Positions 10,651-20,902 of a DNA stretch of 64,000 nt are shown here, piece after piece. Location: positions 2,294,001-2,358,000 of the forward strand of contig NZ_CP112880.1 in the NCBI RefSeq assembly GCF_028747205.1. The letters are read 5' to 3'. Numbering within the stretch: the first letter of the stretch is position 1; each line of letters begins with the position of its first letter. The translations under genes and the position numbers were made by a program. The notes beneath the pieces are model-generated. The model had not been told where the DNA came from and did not search any database. It was given only the letters and a program-made list of their open reading frames with translations. Source of the DNA: Streptomyces sp. CA-278952 (GTDB taxonomy: Bacteria; Actinomycetota; Actinomycetes; Streptomycetales; Streptomycetaceae).

Positions 10651-11466
10651 TCAGCCGGCCATGCGGCGGGTCGCCTCTTCGAGGCGCTCCGCGACGGTGC
10701 CGTTGATGATCTCGTCACCGACGCGCACCGAGATCCCGCCGAGGACCGCGGGGTCCACGTCCAGGTTCAGGTGCATCTGCCGGCCGTAGAGCTTCGCCAG
10801 GGCGTCGCCGAGGCGCTGCTTCTGCCGGTCGCTGAGCGGCACCGCCGAGGTGACGACGGCGACCATGCGGTCCCGGCGCTCCGCGGCGAGCTTGGACAGC
10901 GAGTCCAGCCCTGCTTCCAGGCTACGTCCACGGGGCTGGGTGACCAGGCGGACGATGATCCGCTCGGTGACCGGCTGCGCCTTGCCGCCGAGCAGGCTGC
11001 GCAGCAGCTCGCCCTTGGCGGACGCCGTGGCCGTACGGCTGGTGAGCGCGGAGCGCAGCTCCTTGTCGGAGCCGACGATCCGGCCGAACCGGAACAGCTC
11101 GTCCTCGACGTCGTCGAGGCGGCCGCCGCGCTGGGCCGCGGTGAGGTCTGCGGTGTTCGCCAGCTCCTCGACCGAGTCCACCAGGTCACGCGACTGCGAC
11201 CAGCGGGACCGGACCAGACCGGAGACCAGGTCGACGGTCTCGCCGCCCACCTGTCCGCCGAGCAGACGCGCGGCCAGCTCGGCCTTGCTCTCGCCGCTCT
11301 GGGCCGGGTCGGTGAGGACCCGGCGCAGGGATACTTCGCGGTGGAGCAGCGCGGTGACCGATGCCAGCTCCTCGGCGAGCTTCGCCGCGTCGACCGACGT
11401 ACTGTCGGTCAGCGCGTCGAGACGCTCGCGTGCGGCAGCCAGTGCTTCGCGGCTCGCGCTGTTCAT
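10651..11466 (-). CDS. atpH: ATP synthase F1 subunit delta
   Basis: Peripheral-stalk subunit joining F1 to the b subunits, 271 residues, the long form usual in actinobacteria (about 180 in E. coli). The C-terminal signature is visible: VAVVTSAVPLSDRQKQRLGDALAKLYGRQ, then DPAVLGGISVRVGDEIINGTVAERLE. The start ATG overlaps the atpF stop (ATGA), so the two stalk genes are coupled. Confidence 0.97.
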   Translation of the reverse strand: MNSASREALAAARERLDALTDSTSVDAAKLAEELASVTALLHREVSLRRVLTDPAQSGESKAELAARLLGGQVGGETVDLVSGLVRSRWSQSRDLVDSVEELANTADLTAAQRGGRLDDVEDELFRFGRIVGSDKELRSALTSRTATASAKGELLRSLLGGKAQPVTERIIVRLVTQPRGRSLEAGLDSLSKLAAERRDRMVAVVTSAVPLSDRQKQRLGDALAKLYGRQMHLNLDVDPAVLGGISVRVGDEIINGTVAERLEEATRRMAG

Positions 11467-11999
11467 CGGGCTGCCTCGGCCTTCGCCTCGAGCTCGTCGA
11501 GGAAACGGTCGACGGTGCCGCTCTGCCGGGCGTGGTCCTGGAGGGACTCGCCGACGAGCTTGCCGGCCAGGTCGGTGGCGAGCTTGCCCACGTCCTGACG
11601 CAGCGCCGAGGCGGCGGCCTTGCGGTCGGCCTCGATCTGGGTGTGACCGGCGGCGATGATCTCTTCGCGCTGCCGCTGACCTTCCGCCTTCATCTCCTGG
11701 ATGATGACGGCACCCTGCTCCTGCGCCTCCTGGCGCAGACGAGCGGCCTCGTGGCGGGCTTCGGCGAGCTGAGCCTTGTACTGCTCAAGAACGCTCTGAG
11801 CCTCGATCTGAGCCGATTCGGCCTTCTCGATGCCACCCTCGATCGCCTCGCGGCGCTCTTCCAGGGTCTTGTTGATCACCGGAAGCAGCTTCTTCGAGAA
11901 GACGAAGAAGACGATGCCGAAGCAGATCAAGCCGATGACGACTTCAGGCCAGACCGGGAGCAGAGGCATCTGCGGTTCCTCGGCTGCCAGGTACATCAT
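11463..11999 (-). CDS. atpF: ATP synthase Fo subunit b
   Basis: Membrane-anchored peripheral stalk, 178 residues from ATG 11999, which follows AAAGG at good spacing (a second ATG is adjacent). One N-terminal transmembrane helix (VWPEVVIGLICFGIVFFVFS, about residues 16-35) is followed by a long charged coiled coil (EERREAIEGGIEKAESAQIE onward), as expected for subunit b. It overlaps atpH by 4 bp. Confidence 0.97.
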   Translation of the reverse strand: MMYLAAEEPQMPLLPVWPEVVIGLICFGIVFFVFSKKLLPVINKTLEERREAIEGGIEKAESAQIEAQSVLEQYKAQLAEARHEAARLRQEAQEQGAVIIQEMKAEGQRQREEIIAAGHTQIEADRKAAASALRQDVGKLATDLAGKLVGESLQDHARQSGTVDRFLDELEAKAEAAR

Positions 12000-12036
12000 G
12001 GTGGACCTTTCGTCGAATGGGGCTACAGCCACAACG

Positions 12037-13177
<1,141 letters not shown>

Positions 13178-13395
13178 CAAGAGCTCCTTCTGCATGGCGC
13201 ATGGATGCGGCTACCTCGTTGTGTCGGAGCGGCGGGTGGCCGCAGGTCGGCACCGGACTGGTTCTTACGGTGAGGAGGCGGCGGCCGGGCCCGAAGCCTC
13301 GCGATGAATCAAGCGACCGCCTTGTTGCCCGCGCTCGCACTACCGCAACCGAGACCGGACGATAGCAGCACGTCGAACATGGCTTTATTCCGCCC

Positions 13396-13836
13396 CTACT
13401 CATCACGATCTCCCCCAGGGCCGCCCGGACGGTTCCGGGTGTCCGCTTCGGCGTCGACGTAAAGGGTCTTGCTCCGGGAGTGCAGTACGGCCTGCGTGGT
13501 GATCCACGTGATGACGGCCGCGACCAGCGAGAGGGCGAAGACCTGAAGATCGAAGAGCGAGGTGTTCCTGATGCTCAGGATGAAGATGAGCAGGAGCACG
13601 AGCTGAGCCGAGTAAATCATCAGCCCCATGCCCTGGAACAGGTGAGGCATGGTCTTGCCGACCCAGTTGAGTGCCAGCAGTCCGAGCGCCATGAAGACGA
13701 TCACGACCACGCAGCCCACTGCGGCACCGATCGCCCCCTCGCCGCCGGCGAGCAGACCGCCGACGAGCGTGGCGATGGCTCCCACCGCGGCGGTAGGGGT
13801 GGCGATGCGCAGTAGTTCGCGCATGTCGGACTGCAT
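13396..13836 (-). CDS. atpI: ATP synthase operon protein I
   Basis: Small membrane protein of about 146 residues with four hydrophobic helices, first gene of the operon. Start chosen at ATG 13836 (MQSDMRELL), 8 nt after GTGGAG; an in-frame ATG at 13881 lacks a ribosome-binding site. AtpI/UncI proteins assist c-ring assembly in other bacteria; the Streptomyces version is weakly conserved and was placed mainly by position and topology. The C-terminus is polar (DAEADTRNRPGGPGGDRDE). A 218-bp gap separates it from atpB. Confidence 0.88.
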   Translation of the reverse strand: MQSDMRELLRIATPTAAVGAIATLVGGLLAGGEGAIGAAVGCVVVIVFMALGLLALNWVGKTMPHLFQGMGLMIYSAQLVLLLIFILSIRNTSLFDLQVFALSLVAAVITWITTQAVLHSRSKTLYVDAEADTRNRPGGPGGDRDE

Positions 13837-13981
13837 GGCGGCAGCTCCACTGGTCTGAGGGGAGGAATGGGGCGTCGTCATGGACGAGCGTAGGCCCGGT
13901 CCGCGAGGCGGATTTTCGGGCCAATGGACCGTCCTGCAAGGGTCCTTCGGCTCCGTCACCGGGTCTCGTGAACGGTATCAC

Positions 13982-14009
13982 AAACTATTTGATGAGGTCT
14001 TTACCTCAA
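13982..14009 (-). promoter_or_regulatory. Candidate promoter of the ATP synthase operon
   Basis: On the minus strand TTGAGG (14009-14004) and TAGTTT (13987-13982) are spaced by 16 bp in an unusually AT-rich stretch between the phospho-sugar transferase and atpI. An inverted repeat TGAGGT-CTTT-ACCTCA (13993-14008) overlaps the -35 box and could be an operator. The start point would give a leader of about 140 nt. No experiment is implied. Confidence 0.45.
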
Positions 14010-14103
14010 AGGTGTGCCAACTGTCACACATGAGAGTGAGTCCGCGCGTGTGTGCACGACAAGACGGCGCAATGTCTGGTAATGCACCGCGAGTTCCGAA
14101 TCG

Positions 14104-15480
14104 TCAGTGCGAGGAGTCGATCGAGCGGCGATCCGGGAAGCGCGAACGAGCGCCGATCGCGGTAGCGCCGTTGACGCCGGACACTCCGACCGCCACGGGG
14201 GCCCGTTCGGCGGCCTCCTCGTCCATCCGCGCGTCCGACGGGCCCTGTTGGGCCCCGGAAGCCACGGGCGCCGGCCTCTCCTCGTACGGGATGGCCGGAT
14301 CTTGCTCCGCTCCACGGTGGCGGTAGCGCGGCGGCACGAAGCGGTTGGCCCAGTGCGGGGCACGCGGGGTGAAGCGCGGCATCAGCAGCAGGACGAGGCC
14401 CACCGCGCTCGCCGCGATGATGACGAACACGATCCACGAGGACGCCGAGTGCACCGAGTAGCCGACGGCGCCGAAGGCGATGAGGGCCGACCAGAAGTAC
14501 ATGATCAGCACGGCCCGGCTGTGCGAGTGGCCGATCTCCAGCAGCCGGTGGTGCAGGTGGCCCCGGTCGGCGGCGAACGGCGACTGGCCGTTCCAGGTGC
14601 GCCGGACGATGGCGAGGACGAGGTCGGCGGCCGGGATCGCGATGATCGTCAGCGGCAGCACCAGCGGGATGAAGACCGGGAGCAGCGCGTGGGTGGCCTC
14701 GCGCTCGCTGCCCTCGAAGATCTTCATCAGGTCCGGGTCCACTTGGCCGGTGATCGAGATCGCGCCCGCAGCCAGCACCAGGCCGATCAGCATCGAGCCC
14801 GAGTCGCCCATGAAGATCCGCGCCGGATGCATGTTGTGCGGCAGGAAGCCGAGGCACATCCCCATCAGGATCGCCGCGAACAGGGTCGCGGGGGCCGCCG
14901 CCTCGATCCCGTATCCCATCCAGAGGCGGTACGCGTACAGGAAGAACGCCGTCGACGCGATGCACACCATGCCCGCCGCGAGCCCGTCCAGGCCGTCGAC
15001 GAAGTTGACCGCGTTGATCGTGATGACGACCAGCGCCACCGTGAGCAGCGTGCCCTGCCACTGGGTGAGGGCCACCGTGCCGACGCCGGGGATCGGCAGC
15101 CACAGGATCGTGAGCCCCTGGATGACCATGACGGCGGCGGCGATCATCTGGCCGCCGAGCTTGATCAGGGCGTCGATCTCGAACTTGTCGTCGAGGACGC
15201 CGATCAACCAGATCAGGGCGGCGCCGGAGAGCAACGCCCTCGGCTCGTTGGAGAGTTCGAAGACGCCCTGCAGATTGAAGAGGTGGTCCGCGACGATCAG
15301 TCCCGCGCACAGTCCGCCGAACATGGCGATCCCACCGAGCCGGGGTGTCGGCTCGCGGTGGACGTCGCGCGCACGGATCGCGGGCATCGCCCCGACCGCG
15401 ATGGCGAACTTACGCACCGGTCCGGTCAGCAGATAGGTCACCGCTGCCGTGACACAGAGCGTCAGCAGGTAATCACGCAC
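14104..15480 (-). CDS. WecA/MraY-type undecaprenyl-phosphate sugar-1-phosphate transferase
   Basis: Polytopic membrane enzyme of about 458 residues that would load a GlcNAc-1-phosphate-type group on the polyprenyl-phosphate carrier, starting cell-wall glycan synthesis. Family motifs: EPTPRLGGIAMF (region I), LIGVLDDKFEID (Asp-Asp, Mg binding), NAVNFVDGLDGLAAG, FMGDSGSMLIG and GHLHHRLLEIGHSHSRAV (HIHH-like loop). About ten or eleven helices. The C-terminal 90 residues are polar and extra. Start set at GTG 15480 (VRDYLLTLC); earlier GTGs exist. It is the gene just upstream of atpI, in the same direction. Confidence 0.92.
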   Translation of the reverse strand: MRDYLLTLCVTAAVTYLLTGPVRKFAIAVGAMPAIRARDVHREPTPRLGGIAMFGGLCAGLIVADHLFNLQGVFELSNEPRALLSGAALIWLIGVLDDKFEIDALIKLGGQMIAAAVMVIQGLTILWLPIPGVGTVALTQWQGTLLTVALVVITINAVNFVDGLDGLAAGMVCIASTAFFLYAYRLWMGYGIEAAAPATLFAAILMGMCLGFLPHNMHPARIFMGDSGSMLIGLVLAAGAISITGQVDPDLMKIFEGSEREATHALLPVFIPLVLPLTIIAIPAADLVLAIVRRTWNGQSPFAADRGHLHHRLLEIGHSHSRAVLIMYFWSALIAFGAVGYSVHSASSWIVFVIIAASAVGLVLLLMPRFTPRAPHWANRFVPPRYRHRGAEQDPAIPYEERPAPVASGAQQGPSDARMDEEAAERAPVAVGVSGVNGATAIGARSRFPDRRSIDSSH

Positions 15481-15624
15481 GGGCTGCCCCACAGAACTCG
15501 CCGGCCATCCAAAAACCACACCCTAGTCTCTGAAACAAGGACTCCACGGTACGGGTGATGGTTGCACAGGGTTCGGGTGCCCCGAATACGGCGGAGCGAT
15601 CCGCTCCGGGTACCGCGGACTCCG

Positions 15625-16911
15625 CTACCCGGGATACGGCGGATTGCGCGCGGCCAGTTCACGGACCTCCGCCGCGATCGGGCTCACATCGCCCGGCTCC
15701 CGTACGGCCGCTCCGAACAGGGCCGCGATCCGGGCCATGTCCCCGTCGTCCATCCCCTGGGTGGTGACGGCGGCCGTGCCCAGCCGGATGCCCCGGGCGT
15801 CCCCGTACGGCAGTGCGCAGGTGTCCAGGACCACCCCGGCCGCCGCCAGCCGCTCCCGGGCGGTGCGGCCGTCGACGCCGAGCGGGGCCGGGTCCGCGAC
15901 GACGATGTGGGTGTCCGTGCCGCCCGTGGTGACCTCGAAGCCCTCCGCCTCCAGGCCGGCGGCGAGCACCCGGGCGTGGGCGACGACCTGGTGGGCGTAG
16001 CGGGTGTAGGCGGGGGTCGCCGCCTCCCCGAACGCGACGGCCTTCGCCGCCACCGTGTGCATCTGCGCGCCGCCCTGGGTGAACGGGAACACCGCCCGGT
16101 CGATCCGCTCGGCCAGCTCCGCGCCGCACAGGAGCATGCCGCCGCGCGGACCGCGCAGCACCTTGTGCGTGGTGGCGCAGACCACGTCGGCGTACGGGAC
16201 GGGGCTCGGCGCCGCTCCCCCGGCGATCAGCCCCATCGGGTGGGCGGCGTCCACGATCAGGTACGCGCCCACCTCGTCGGCGATCTCCCGGAACAGCTCG
16301 TAGTCGGGGTGGCGGGGGTAGGAGATCGAGCCGCAGACGATCGCCTCGGGGCGGCGGGCGCGGGCCAGCGCGCGGAGCCGGGTGTAGTCGATGAGCCCGG
16401 TCTCCGGGTCGACCCCGTAGCCGACGAAGTCGAACCAGCGGCCGGAGAAGTTGCCCGGCGCCCCGTGGGTGAGGTGTCCCCCGTACGGGAGCCCCATCGC
16501 GAGCACCGTGTCGCCCGGGCGCAGCAGCGCGGCGTAGGCGGCCAGGACGGCCGAGGAGCCGGAGTGCGGCTGCACGTTGGCGTGTTCGGCGCCGAAGAGG
16601 GCGGTGGCCCGGCGGACCGCGATGCGTTCGGCGGCGTCCGCGTGCTCGCAGCCGCCGTGGTGGCGGGCGCCCGGGTACCCCTCGGCGTACTTGTTGGCGA
16701 GCGGGGAGCCGAGGGCTGCGAGGACCGCGGGCGAGGCGAAGTTCTCGGCGGCGATCAGCTGGAGGGTGGCGGCCTGTCTGCCGGTCTCCGCCAGCAGTAC
16801 TCCGGCGACCTCCGGGTCCTGGCGGAGCAGGGCGTCGAAGTCCTGGGGCAGGGCGGCGGGCGCGGGCGACACGGCTGCGGGTGCGGGTGCGGCGGGAGAG
16901 GTGACCGGCAT
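15625..16911 (-). CDS. glyA: Serine hydroxymethyltransferase
   Basis: PLP enzyme of about 428 residues interconverting serine and glycine with tetrahydrofolate. Visible are LIAAENFASPAVLAALGS, ANKYAEGYPGARHHGGCEHAD (substrate loop), ANVQPHSGSSA, and the PLP lysine in ATTHKVLRGPRGGMLL. The start MPVTSPA follows GGGAGAGGTGACCGGC weakly; codons upstream are arginine-rich and unlikely coding. An N-terminal Ala/Pro-rich stretch (residues 5-25) is extra. Streptomyces usually carry another glyA, so this may be a paralogue. Confidence 0.95.
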   Translation of the reverse strand: MPVTSPAAPAPAAVSPAPAALPQDFDALLRQDPEVAGVLLAETGRQAATLQLIAAENFASPAVLAALGSPLANKYAEGYPGARHHGGCEHADAAERIAVRRATALFGAEHANVQPHSGSSAVLAAYAALLRPGDTVLAMGLPYGGHLTHGAPGNFSGRWFDFVGYGVDPETGLIDYTRLRALARARRPEAIVCGSISYPRHPDYELFREIADEVGAYLIVDAAHPMGLIAGGAAPSPVPYADVVCATTHKVLRGPRGGMLLCGAELAERIDRAVFPFTQGGAQMHTVAAKAVAFGEAATPAYTRYAHQVVAHARVLAAGLEAEGFEVTTGGTDTHIVVADPAPLGVDGRTARERLAAAGVVLDTCALPYGDARGIRLGTAAVTTQGMDDGDMARIAALFGAAVREPGDVSPIAAEVRELAARNPPYPG

Positions 16912-17062
16912 GGGACGGCTCCGGGCCTGGAGGTGGGTGCGCCGGCGAGGGGTGCCGGTGTCCGTTCCAATGTAGGCCGGGGCCGGGCGCCGTGCCCGCT
17001 GTCGCGGGGCGCCGTACGCCGGTCGGCGCACCCGCCCCCGGTACGGCGCGGCCGGCTCCTCG

Positions 17063-17704
17063 TCAGTGCGGGGCGCGTACGCCGGTGAGGGCGGTGACTA
17101 CGGGGTCGAGCGCCTGGTTGATCTCGTCGCCGATGGAGCGGAAGAAGGTGATGGGGGCGCCGTAGGGGTCGTAGACCTCGTCGGCCTCGGCGGTCGGGGC
17201 CAGCAGCCAGCCGCGCAGCGCGGCGGCGGCGCGCACCAGGGCGCGGGCGCGCTCGACGACGCCCTCGTCGCGCGCGTCGGGCAGGGTGGCCGGGTCTATG
17301 GCCCGCACCAGCCGGGTGAACTCCTTGAGCGTGAAGGTGCGCAGGCCGGCGGAGTGGCCCATCGAGATGACCTGGGCACGGTGGTCGCGGGTGGCGGTGA
17401 GGACCAGGTCGGCGCGGATCACGTGCTCGTCCAGCAGTTCGCGGCCGACGAAGCCGGTGGCGTCCGCTCCGAAGTCGGCGAGGACGACCTCGGCGTTGGC
17501 CTCCATGGGCGCGCCCTCGTGGCCCCAGGTGCCGGCGCTCTCCACGATGAGGCCGCCGCTGAGCGGGTCGCCGAGGCGGTCCACCAGGGCATGGCGGGTC
17601 AGCCGCTCGGTGATCGGTGAGCGGCAGACGTTGCCGGTGCTGACGTGGAGGATGCGGAAGGTATCGGTCCGCCCCGCTATGCCACGCCCCTCGGGGGCGG
17701 TCAA
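17063..17704 (-). CDS. Low-molecular-weight phosphatase-like protein lacking the nucleophilic Cys
   Basis: A 213-residue protein with the fold signature of low-molecular-weight protein tyrosine phosphatases/arsenate reductases. The P-loop reads HVSTGNVCRSPITER (from about residue 20), where active members have C-x-G-N-x-C-R-S: the first Cys, the nucleophile, is Ser, while the second Cys and the Arg stay. A later DPYGAPITFFRSI replaces the usual DP general-acid loop context. It starts with TTG overlapping the TsaC stop (TTGA), so the two are co-translated. It may be a pseudo-enzyme or act by the second Cys. Commonly annotated as a phosphatase in Streptomyces. Confidence 0.75.
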   Translation of the reverse strand: MTAPEGRGIAGRTDTFRILHVSTGNVCRSPITERLTRHALVDRLGDPLSGGLIVESAGTWGHEGAPMEANAEVVLADFGADATGFVGRELLDEHVIRADLVLTATRDHRAQVISMGHSAGLRTFTLKEFTRLVRAIDPATLPDARDEGVVERARALVRAAAALRGWLLAPTAEADEVYDPYGAPITFFRSIGDEINQALDPVVTALTGVRAPH

Positions 17705-18348
17705 TTGGCCACCTCGAGGTCGGGGACCACCTTGCGCAGCTCCTCCGCGGAGAGGGCGCCGGCGCGCAGCAGGACCGGGGTGGCGCCGGTGACGTCCACG
17801 ATCGAGGACGGCACGATGCCGGGCGTCGGGCCGCCGTCGAGGTAGACGGAGACGGAGTCCCCGAGCATCCCCTGGGCGGCGTCGCAGTCCTCGGGCGAGG
17901 GGTGTCCGGTGAGGTTGGCGCTGGAGACGGCCATCGGGCCGACCTCGGTGAGCAGCTCGATGGCGACCGGGTGCAGGGGCATCCGGATGGCGACCGTGCC
18001 GCGGGTGTCACCGAGGTCCCACTGGAGGGAGGGCTGGTGCTTGGCGACGAGGGTGAGGGCGCCGGGCCAGAAGGCGTCGACGAGCTCCCAGGCCTCCTCG
18101 GAGAAGTCGGTGACCAGGCCGTGCAGCGTGTTCGGCGAGCCGATGAGGACGGGGGTGGGCATGTTGCGGCCCCGGCCCTTGGCGTCCAGCAGATCCGCGA
18201 CGGCCTCCGAGGTGAAGGCGTCCGCACCGATCCCGTACACGGTGTCGGTGGGCAGCACGACCAGTTCGCCCCGGCGGACGGCCGATGCGGCCTCGCGCAG
18301 GCCCGTGGTCCGGTCGGTGGCGTCGTTGCAGTCGTATCGCCGAGCCAT
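17701..18348 (-). CDS. L-threonylcarbamoyladenylate synthase (Sua5/YwlC/TsaC family)
   Basis: A 215-residue enzyme making threonylcarbamoyl-AMP from Thr, bicarbonate and ATP for t6A37 tRNA modification. Family motifs: LVVLPTDTVYGIGADAF (residues about 29-45), KGRGRNMPTPVLI (KxR...P motif), FWPGALTLVAKH and VAIRMPLHPVA, MAVSSANLTG. The short form without a Sua5 C-terminal domain. It overlaps the phosphatase-like gene and lies 52 bp downstream of prmC, a common bacterial pairing of tRNA and release-factor modification genes. Confidence 0.93.
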   Translation of the reverse strand: MARRYDCNDATDRTTGLREAASAVRRGELVVLPTDTVYGIGADAFTSEAVADLLDAKGRGRNMPTPVLIGSPNTLHGLVTDFSEEAWELVDAFWPGALTLVAKHQPSLQWDLGDTRGTVAIRMPLHPVAIELLTEVGPMAVSSANLTGHPSPEDCDAAQGMLGDSVSVYLDGGPTPGIVPSSIVDVTGATPVLLRAGALSAEELRKVVPDLEVAN

Positions 18349-18400
18349 CAGCCGGCCTCCTGGAGCGGGTACGGGTACGGGTGGTGGTGCCGGGGGCCGG

Positions 18401-19246
18401 TCACGGCATGGCCTTGCGGGCGGTGGCGAACCGGGGCCGGTTGTTCAGGTCGGGGTGGTCGGCGGCGTCCGCCCAGCCCCGCTCCTCGGTGAAGATCCAC
18501 GGCACCTGGCCGCCCTGGGTGTCGGCGTGCTCGATGACGACGAGGCCGCCGGGGCGCAGCAGACGGTGGGCGGTGCGTTCGATGCCGCGGATGGTGTCGA
18601 GGCCGTCCTCGCCCGAGAACAGGGCCATCTCCGGGTCGTGGTCGCGGGCCTCGGGGGCGACGTACTCCCACTCGGTGAGCGGGATGTACGGCGGGTTGGA
18701 GATCACCAGGTCGACCTGGCCGTCGAGCTCCGGAAGGGCGCTCAGGGCGTCTCCCTTGTGCACGGTGACCCTGGACCCCTCGGCGTTCTTCCGCGTCCAC
18801 CTGAGGGCGTCCTCGGAGAGCTCGACGGCGTGCACCCGGGAGCGGGGAACCTCCTGGGCCATGGCGAGGGCGATGGCGCCCGATCCGGTGCACAGGTCGA
18901 CGACGACGGGCTCGACGACGTCCATCGCGCGCACCGCGTCTATGGCCCAGCCGACGACGGACTCGGTCTCCGGGCGGGGCACGAAGACACCGGGTCCTAC
19001 CTGGAGCTCCAGGTAGCGGAAGAAGGCGCGGCCGGTGATGTGCTGGAGGGGTTCGCGGGCCTCGCGGCGGGCGATCGTCTCCCAGTACCGGGCGTCGAAG
19101 TCGGTGTCGGGCACCGTGTGCAGCGCGCCCCGCTTCACCCCGTGGACGAAGGCCGCGAGTTCCTCGGCGTCGAATCGCGGTGAGGGGACACCGGCGTCGG
19201 CCAGCCGCTGGGTGGCCTGGGCCACCTCGGCGAGCAGCAGGTTCAT
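18401..19246 (-). CDS. prmC: Release factor glutamine N5-methyltransferase
   Basis: A 281-residue SAM-dependent enzyme that methylates the Gln of the GGQ motif in RF1/RF2. It has an N-terminal helical domain, the SAM site VVDLCTGSGAIALAMAQEVP, and the diagnostic NPPYIP (in LVISNPPYIPLTEWEYVAPE) that binds the Gln side chain. The ATG follows GGAG at 8 nt. It lies 46 bp after prfA, its substrate gene, as in most bacteria. Confidence 0.96.
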   Translation of the reverse strand: MNLLLAEVAQATQRLADAGVPSPRFDAEELAAFVHGVKRGALHTVPDTDFDARYWETIARREAREPLQHITGRAFFRYLELQVGPGVFVPRPETESVVGWAIDAVRAMDVVEPVVVDLCTGSGAIALAMAQEVPRSRVHAVELSEDALRWTRKNAEGSRVTVHKGDALSALPELDGQVDLVISNPPYIPLTEWEYVAPEARDHDPEMALFSGEDGLDTIRGIERTAHRLLRPGGLVVIEHADTQGGQVPWIFTEERGWADAADHPDLNNRPRFATARKAMP

Positions 19247-19292
19247 CGCGGTTCTCCGTACGGGTTACGGGTGTGCGGGGCGGGCGGGTCGC

Positions 19293-20369
19293 TTACGCGT
19301 TGGCGAGCTTGGCGGCGGAGTCGGCGTCGACGCATGCCTGGATGACGGCGTCCAGCTCTCCGTCGAGCACCTGGTCCAAGTTGTACGCCTTGAAGCCGAC
19401 GCGGTGGTCCGAGATGCGGTTTTCCGGGAAGTTGTACGTCCGGATCTTCTCGGAGCGGTCGACGGTGCGGACCTGGCTGCGGCGTACGTCGGAGGCCTCC
19501 TGCTCGGCGGCCTCCTGGGCGGCGGCCAGCAGCCGGGAGCGCAGGATGCGCATGGCCTGCTCCTTGTTCTGGAGCTGGCTCTTCTCGTTCTGGCAGGAGG
19601 CGACGACGCCGGTGGGCAGGTGCGTGATGCGGACGGCGGAGTCGGTCGTGTTGACGGACTGACCGCCGGGGCCGGAGGAGCGGTAGACGTCGATGCGCAG
19701 GTCGTTGGCGTGGATCTCGACGTCGACCTCCTCGGCCTCGGGGGTGACGAGCACGCCCGCGGCGGAGGTGTGGATGCGGCCCTGGGACTCGGTGGAGGGC
19801 ACGCGCTGCACGCGGTGCACGCCGCCCTCGTACTTCATCCGGGCCCAGACGCCCTGGCCGGGCTCGGTGGCGCCGTTGCCGCCCTTGGTCTTCACGGCGA
19901 CCTGGACGTCCTTGTAGCCGCCGAGCTCGGACTCGGTGGAGTCGATGATCTCGGTCTTCCAGCCGACGCGCTCGGCGTAGCGCAGGTACATGCGCAGCAG
20001 GTCGCCCGCGAACAGGGCGGACTCGTCGCCGCCGGCGCCCGCCTTGATCTCCAGGAGCACGTCCTTGTCGTCGCTGGGGTCGCGCGGGACGAGGAGGAGG
20101 CGGAGCTTCTCGGTGAGCTCTTCGCGCTGCTTCTCCAGGTCCTTGACCTCGGCGGCGAAGTCGGGGTCGTCCGCGGCGTACTCGCGGGCGGTCTCGATGT
20201 CCTCGCCGGTCTGCTTCCAGGCCCGGTACGTGGAGACGATCGGGGTCAGCTCCGCGTAGCGCTTGTTCAGCTTGCGCGCGTTGGCCTGGTCGGCGTGGAC
20301 CGACGGGTCGGCGAGCTTCTTCTCGAGACCGGTGTGTTCACCGATCAATTCCTCGACCGCCTCGAACAT
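19293..20369 (-). CDS. prfA: Peptide chain release factor 1
   Basis: A 358-residue class I release factor. Domain II carries the UAG/UAA-reading region, and domain III the catalytic GGQ in [25 protein letters not shown]. The start [12 protein letters not shown] is the conserved N-terminus. Length is normal. No programmed frameshift (that is an RF2 feature). The rpmE terminator separates it from the upstream gene, so it likely has its own promoter in the 155-bp gap. Confidence 0.97.
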   Translation of the reverse strand: MFEAVEELIGEHTGLEKKLADPSVHADQANARKLNKRYAELTPIVSTYRAWKQTGEDIETAREYAADDPDFAAEVKDLEKQREELTEKLRLLLVPRDPSDDKDVLLEIKAGAGGDESALFAGDLLRMYLRYAERVGWKTEIIDSTESELGGYKDVQVAVKTKGGNGATEPGQGVWARMKYEGGVHRVQRVPSTESQGRIHTSAAGVLVTPEAEEVDVEIHANDLRIDVYRSSGPGGQSVNTTDSAVRITHLPTGVVASCQNEKSQLQNKEQAMRILRSRLLAAAQEAAEQEASDVRRSQVRTVDRSEKIRTYNFPENRISDHRVGFKAYNLDQVLDGELDAVIQACVDADSAAKLANA

Positions 20370-20464
20370 TCGGGGGCTCCTGGTTGGTTTCACGTCTGCG
20401 GGCCTGCTGGAGGGCGTACTGCCGGGTGGGGCGTCCGGCAGGGCTCCCCCGGGCACCCGACCGG

Positions 20465-20514
20465 AAAAAACGCCGGTTCCGACGCCCCCGGGAAGAGGGC
20501 GCCGAGAACCGGCG
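20465..20514 (-). terminator. Rho-independent terminator downstream of rpmE
   Basis: On the minus strand, CGCCGGTTC (20514-20506) pairs with GAACCGGCG (20479-20471), followed by six T residues (20470-20465). A secondary GGCGCCCTC/GGGGGCGTC structure fills the loop. It starts 11 bp after the rpmE stop. Confidence 0.88.
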
Positions 20515-20524
20515 CAGTGGCTCG

Positions 20525-20749
20525 CTACTTGCTGGCGGAGCCGGCAGCCTTGCCGAAGCGGGCCTCGAAGCGGGCCACGCGGCCGCCGGTGTCGAGGATC
20601 TTCTGCTTGCCCGTGTAGAACGGGTGGCACTCGGAGCAGACGTCGGCGCGGATGTTGCCGCTGTCGATGGTGCTCCGGGTGGTGAACGACGCACCGCAGG
20701 TGCAGCTGACCTGCGTCTCGACGTACTCGGGGTGGATGTCGCGCTTCAA
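20525..20749 (-). CDS. rpmE: 50S ribosomal protein L31 (zinc-binding form)
   Basis: A 74-residue ribosomal protein with the Cys pairs of the zinc-containing C+ form: CTC at residues 16-18 and CSEC at 36-39. TTG start follows AAGGAG at 5-6 nt. The alternative C- paralogue used in zinc starvation is not in this window. Ends with [19 protein letters not shown]. Confidence 0.97.
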   Translation of the reverse strand: MKRDIHPEYVETQVSCTCGASFTTRSTIDSGNIRADVCSECHPFYTGKQKILDTGGRVARFEARFGKAAGSASK

Positions 20750-20902
20750 GGTGTCTCCTTGTTTCGGGAGGGCGCCGGGTCGTCCGCGCGGATTGCGCGG
20801 CCGTGAACCGGGGCCGACGTACCAGTCTGCCAGGACCGGCCGTATCTCCCAAAACCGGGGGCGGAGCGCAGGTATTCCCGGACGGAGCGTGACGGGTGGT
20901 CG

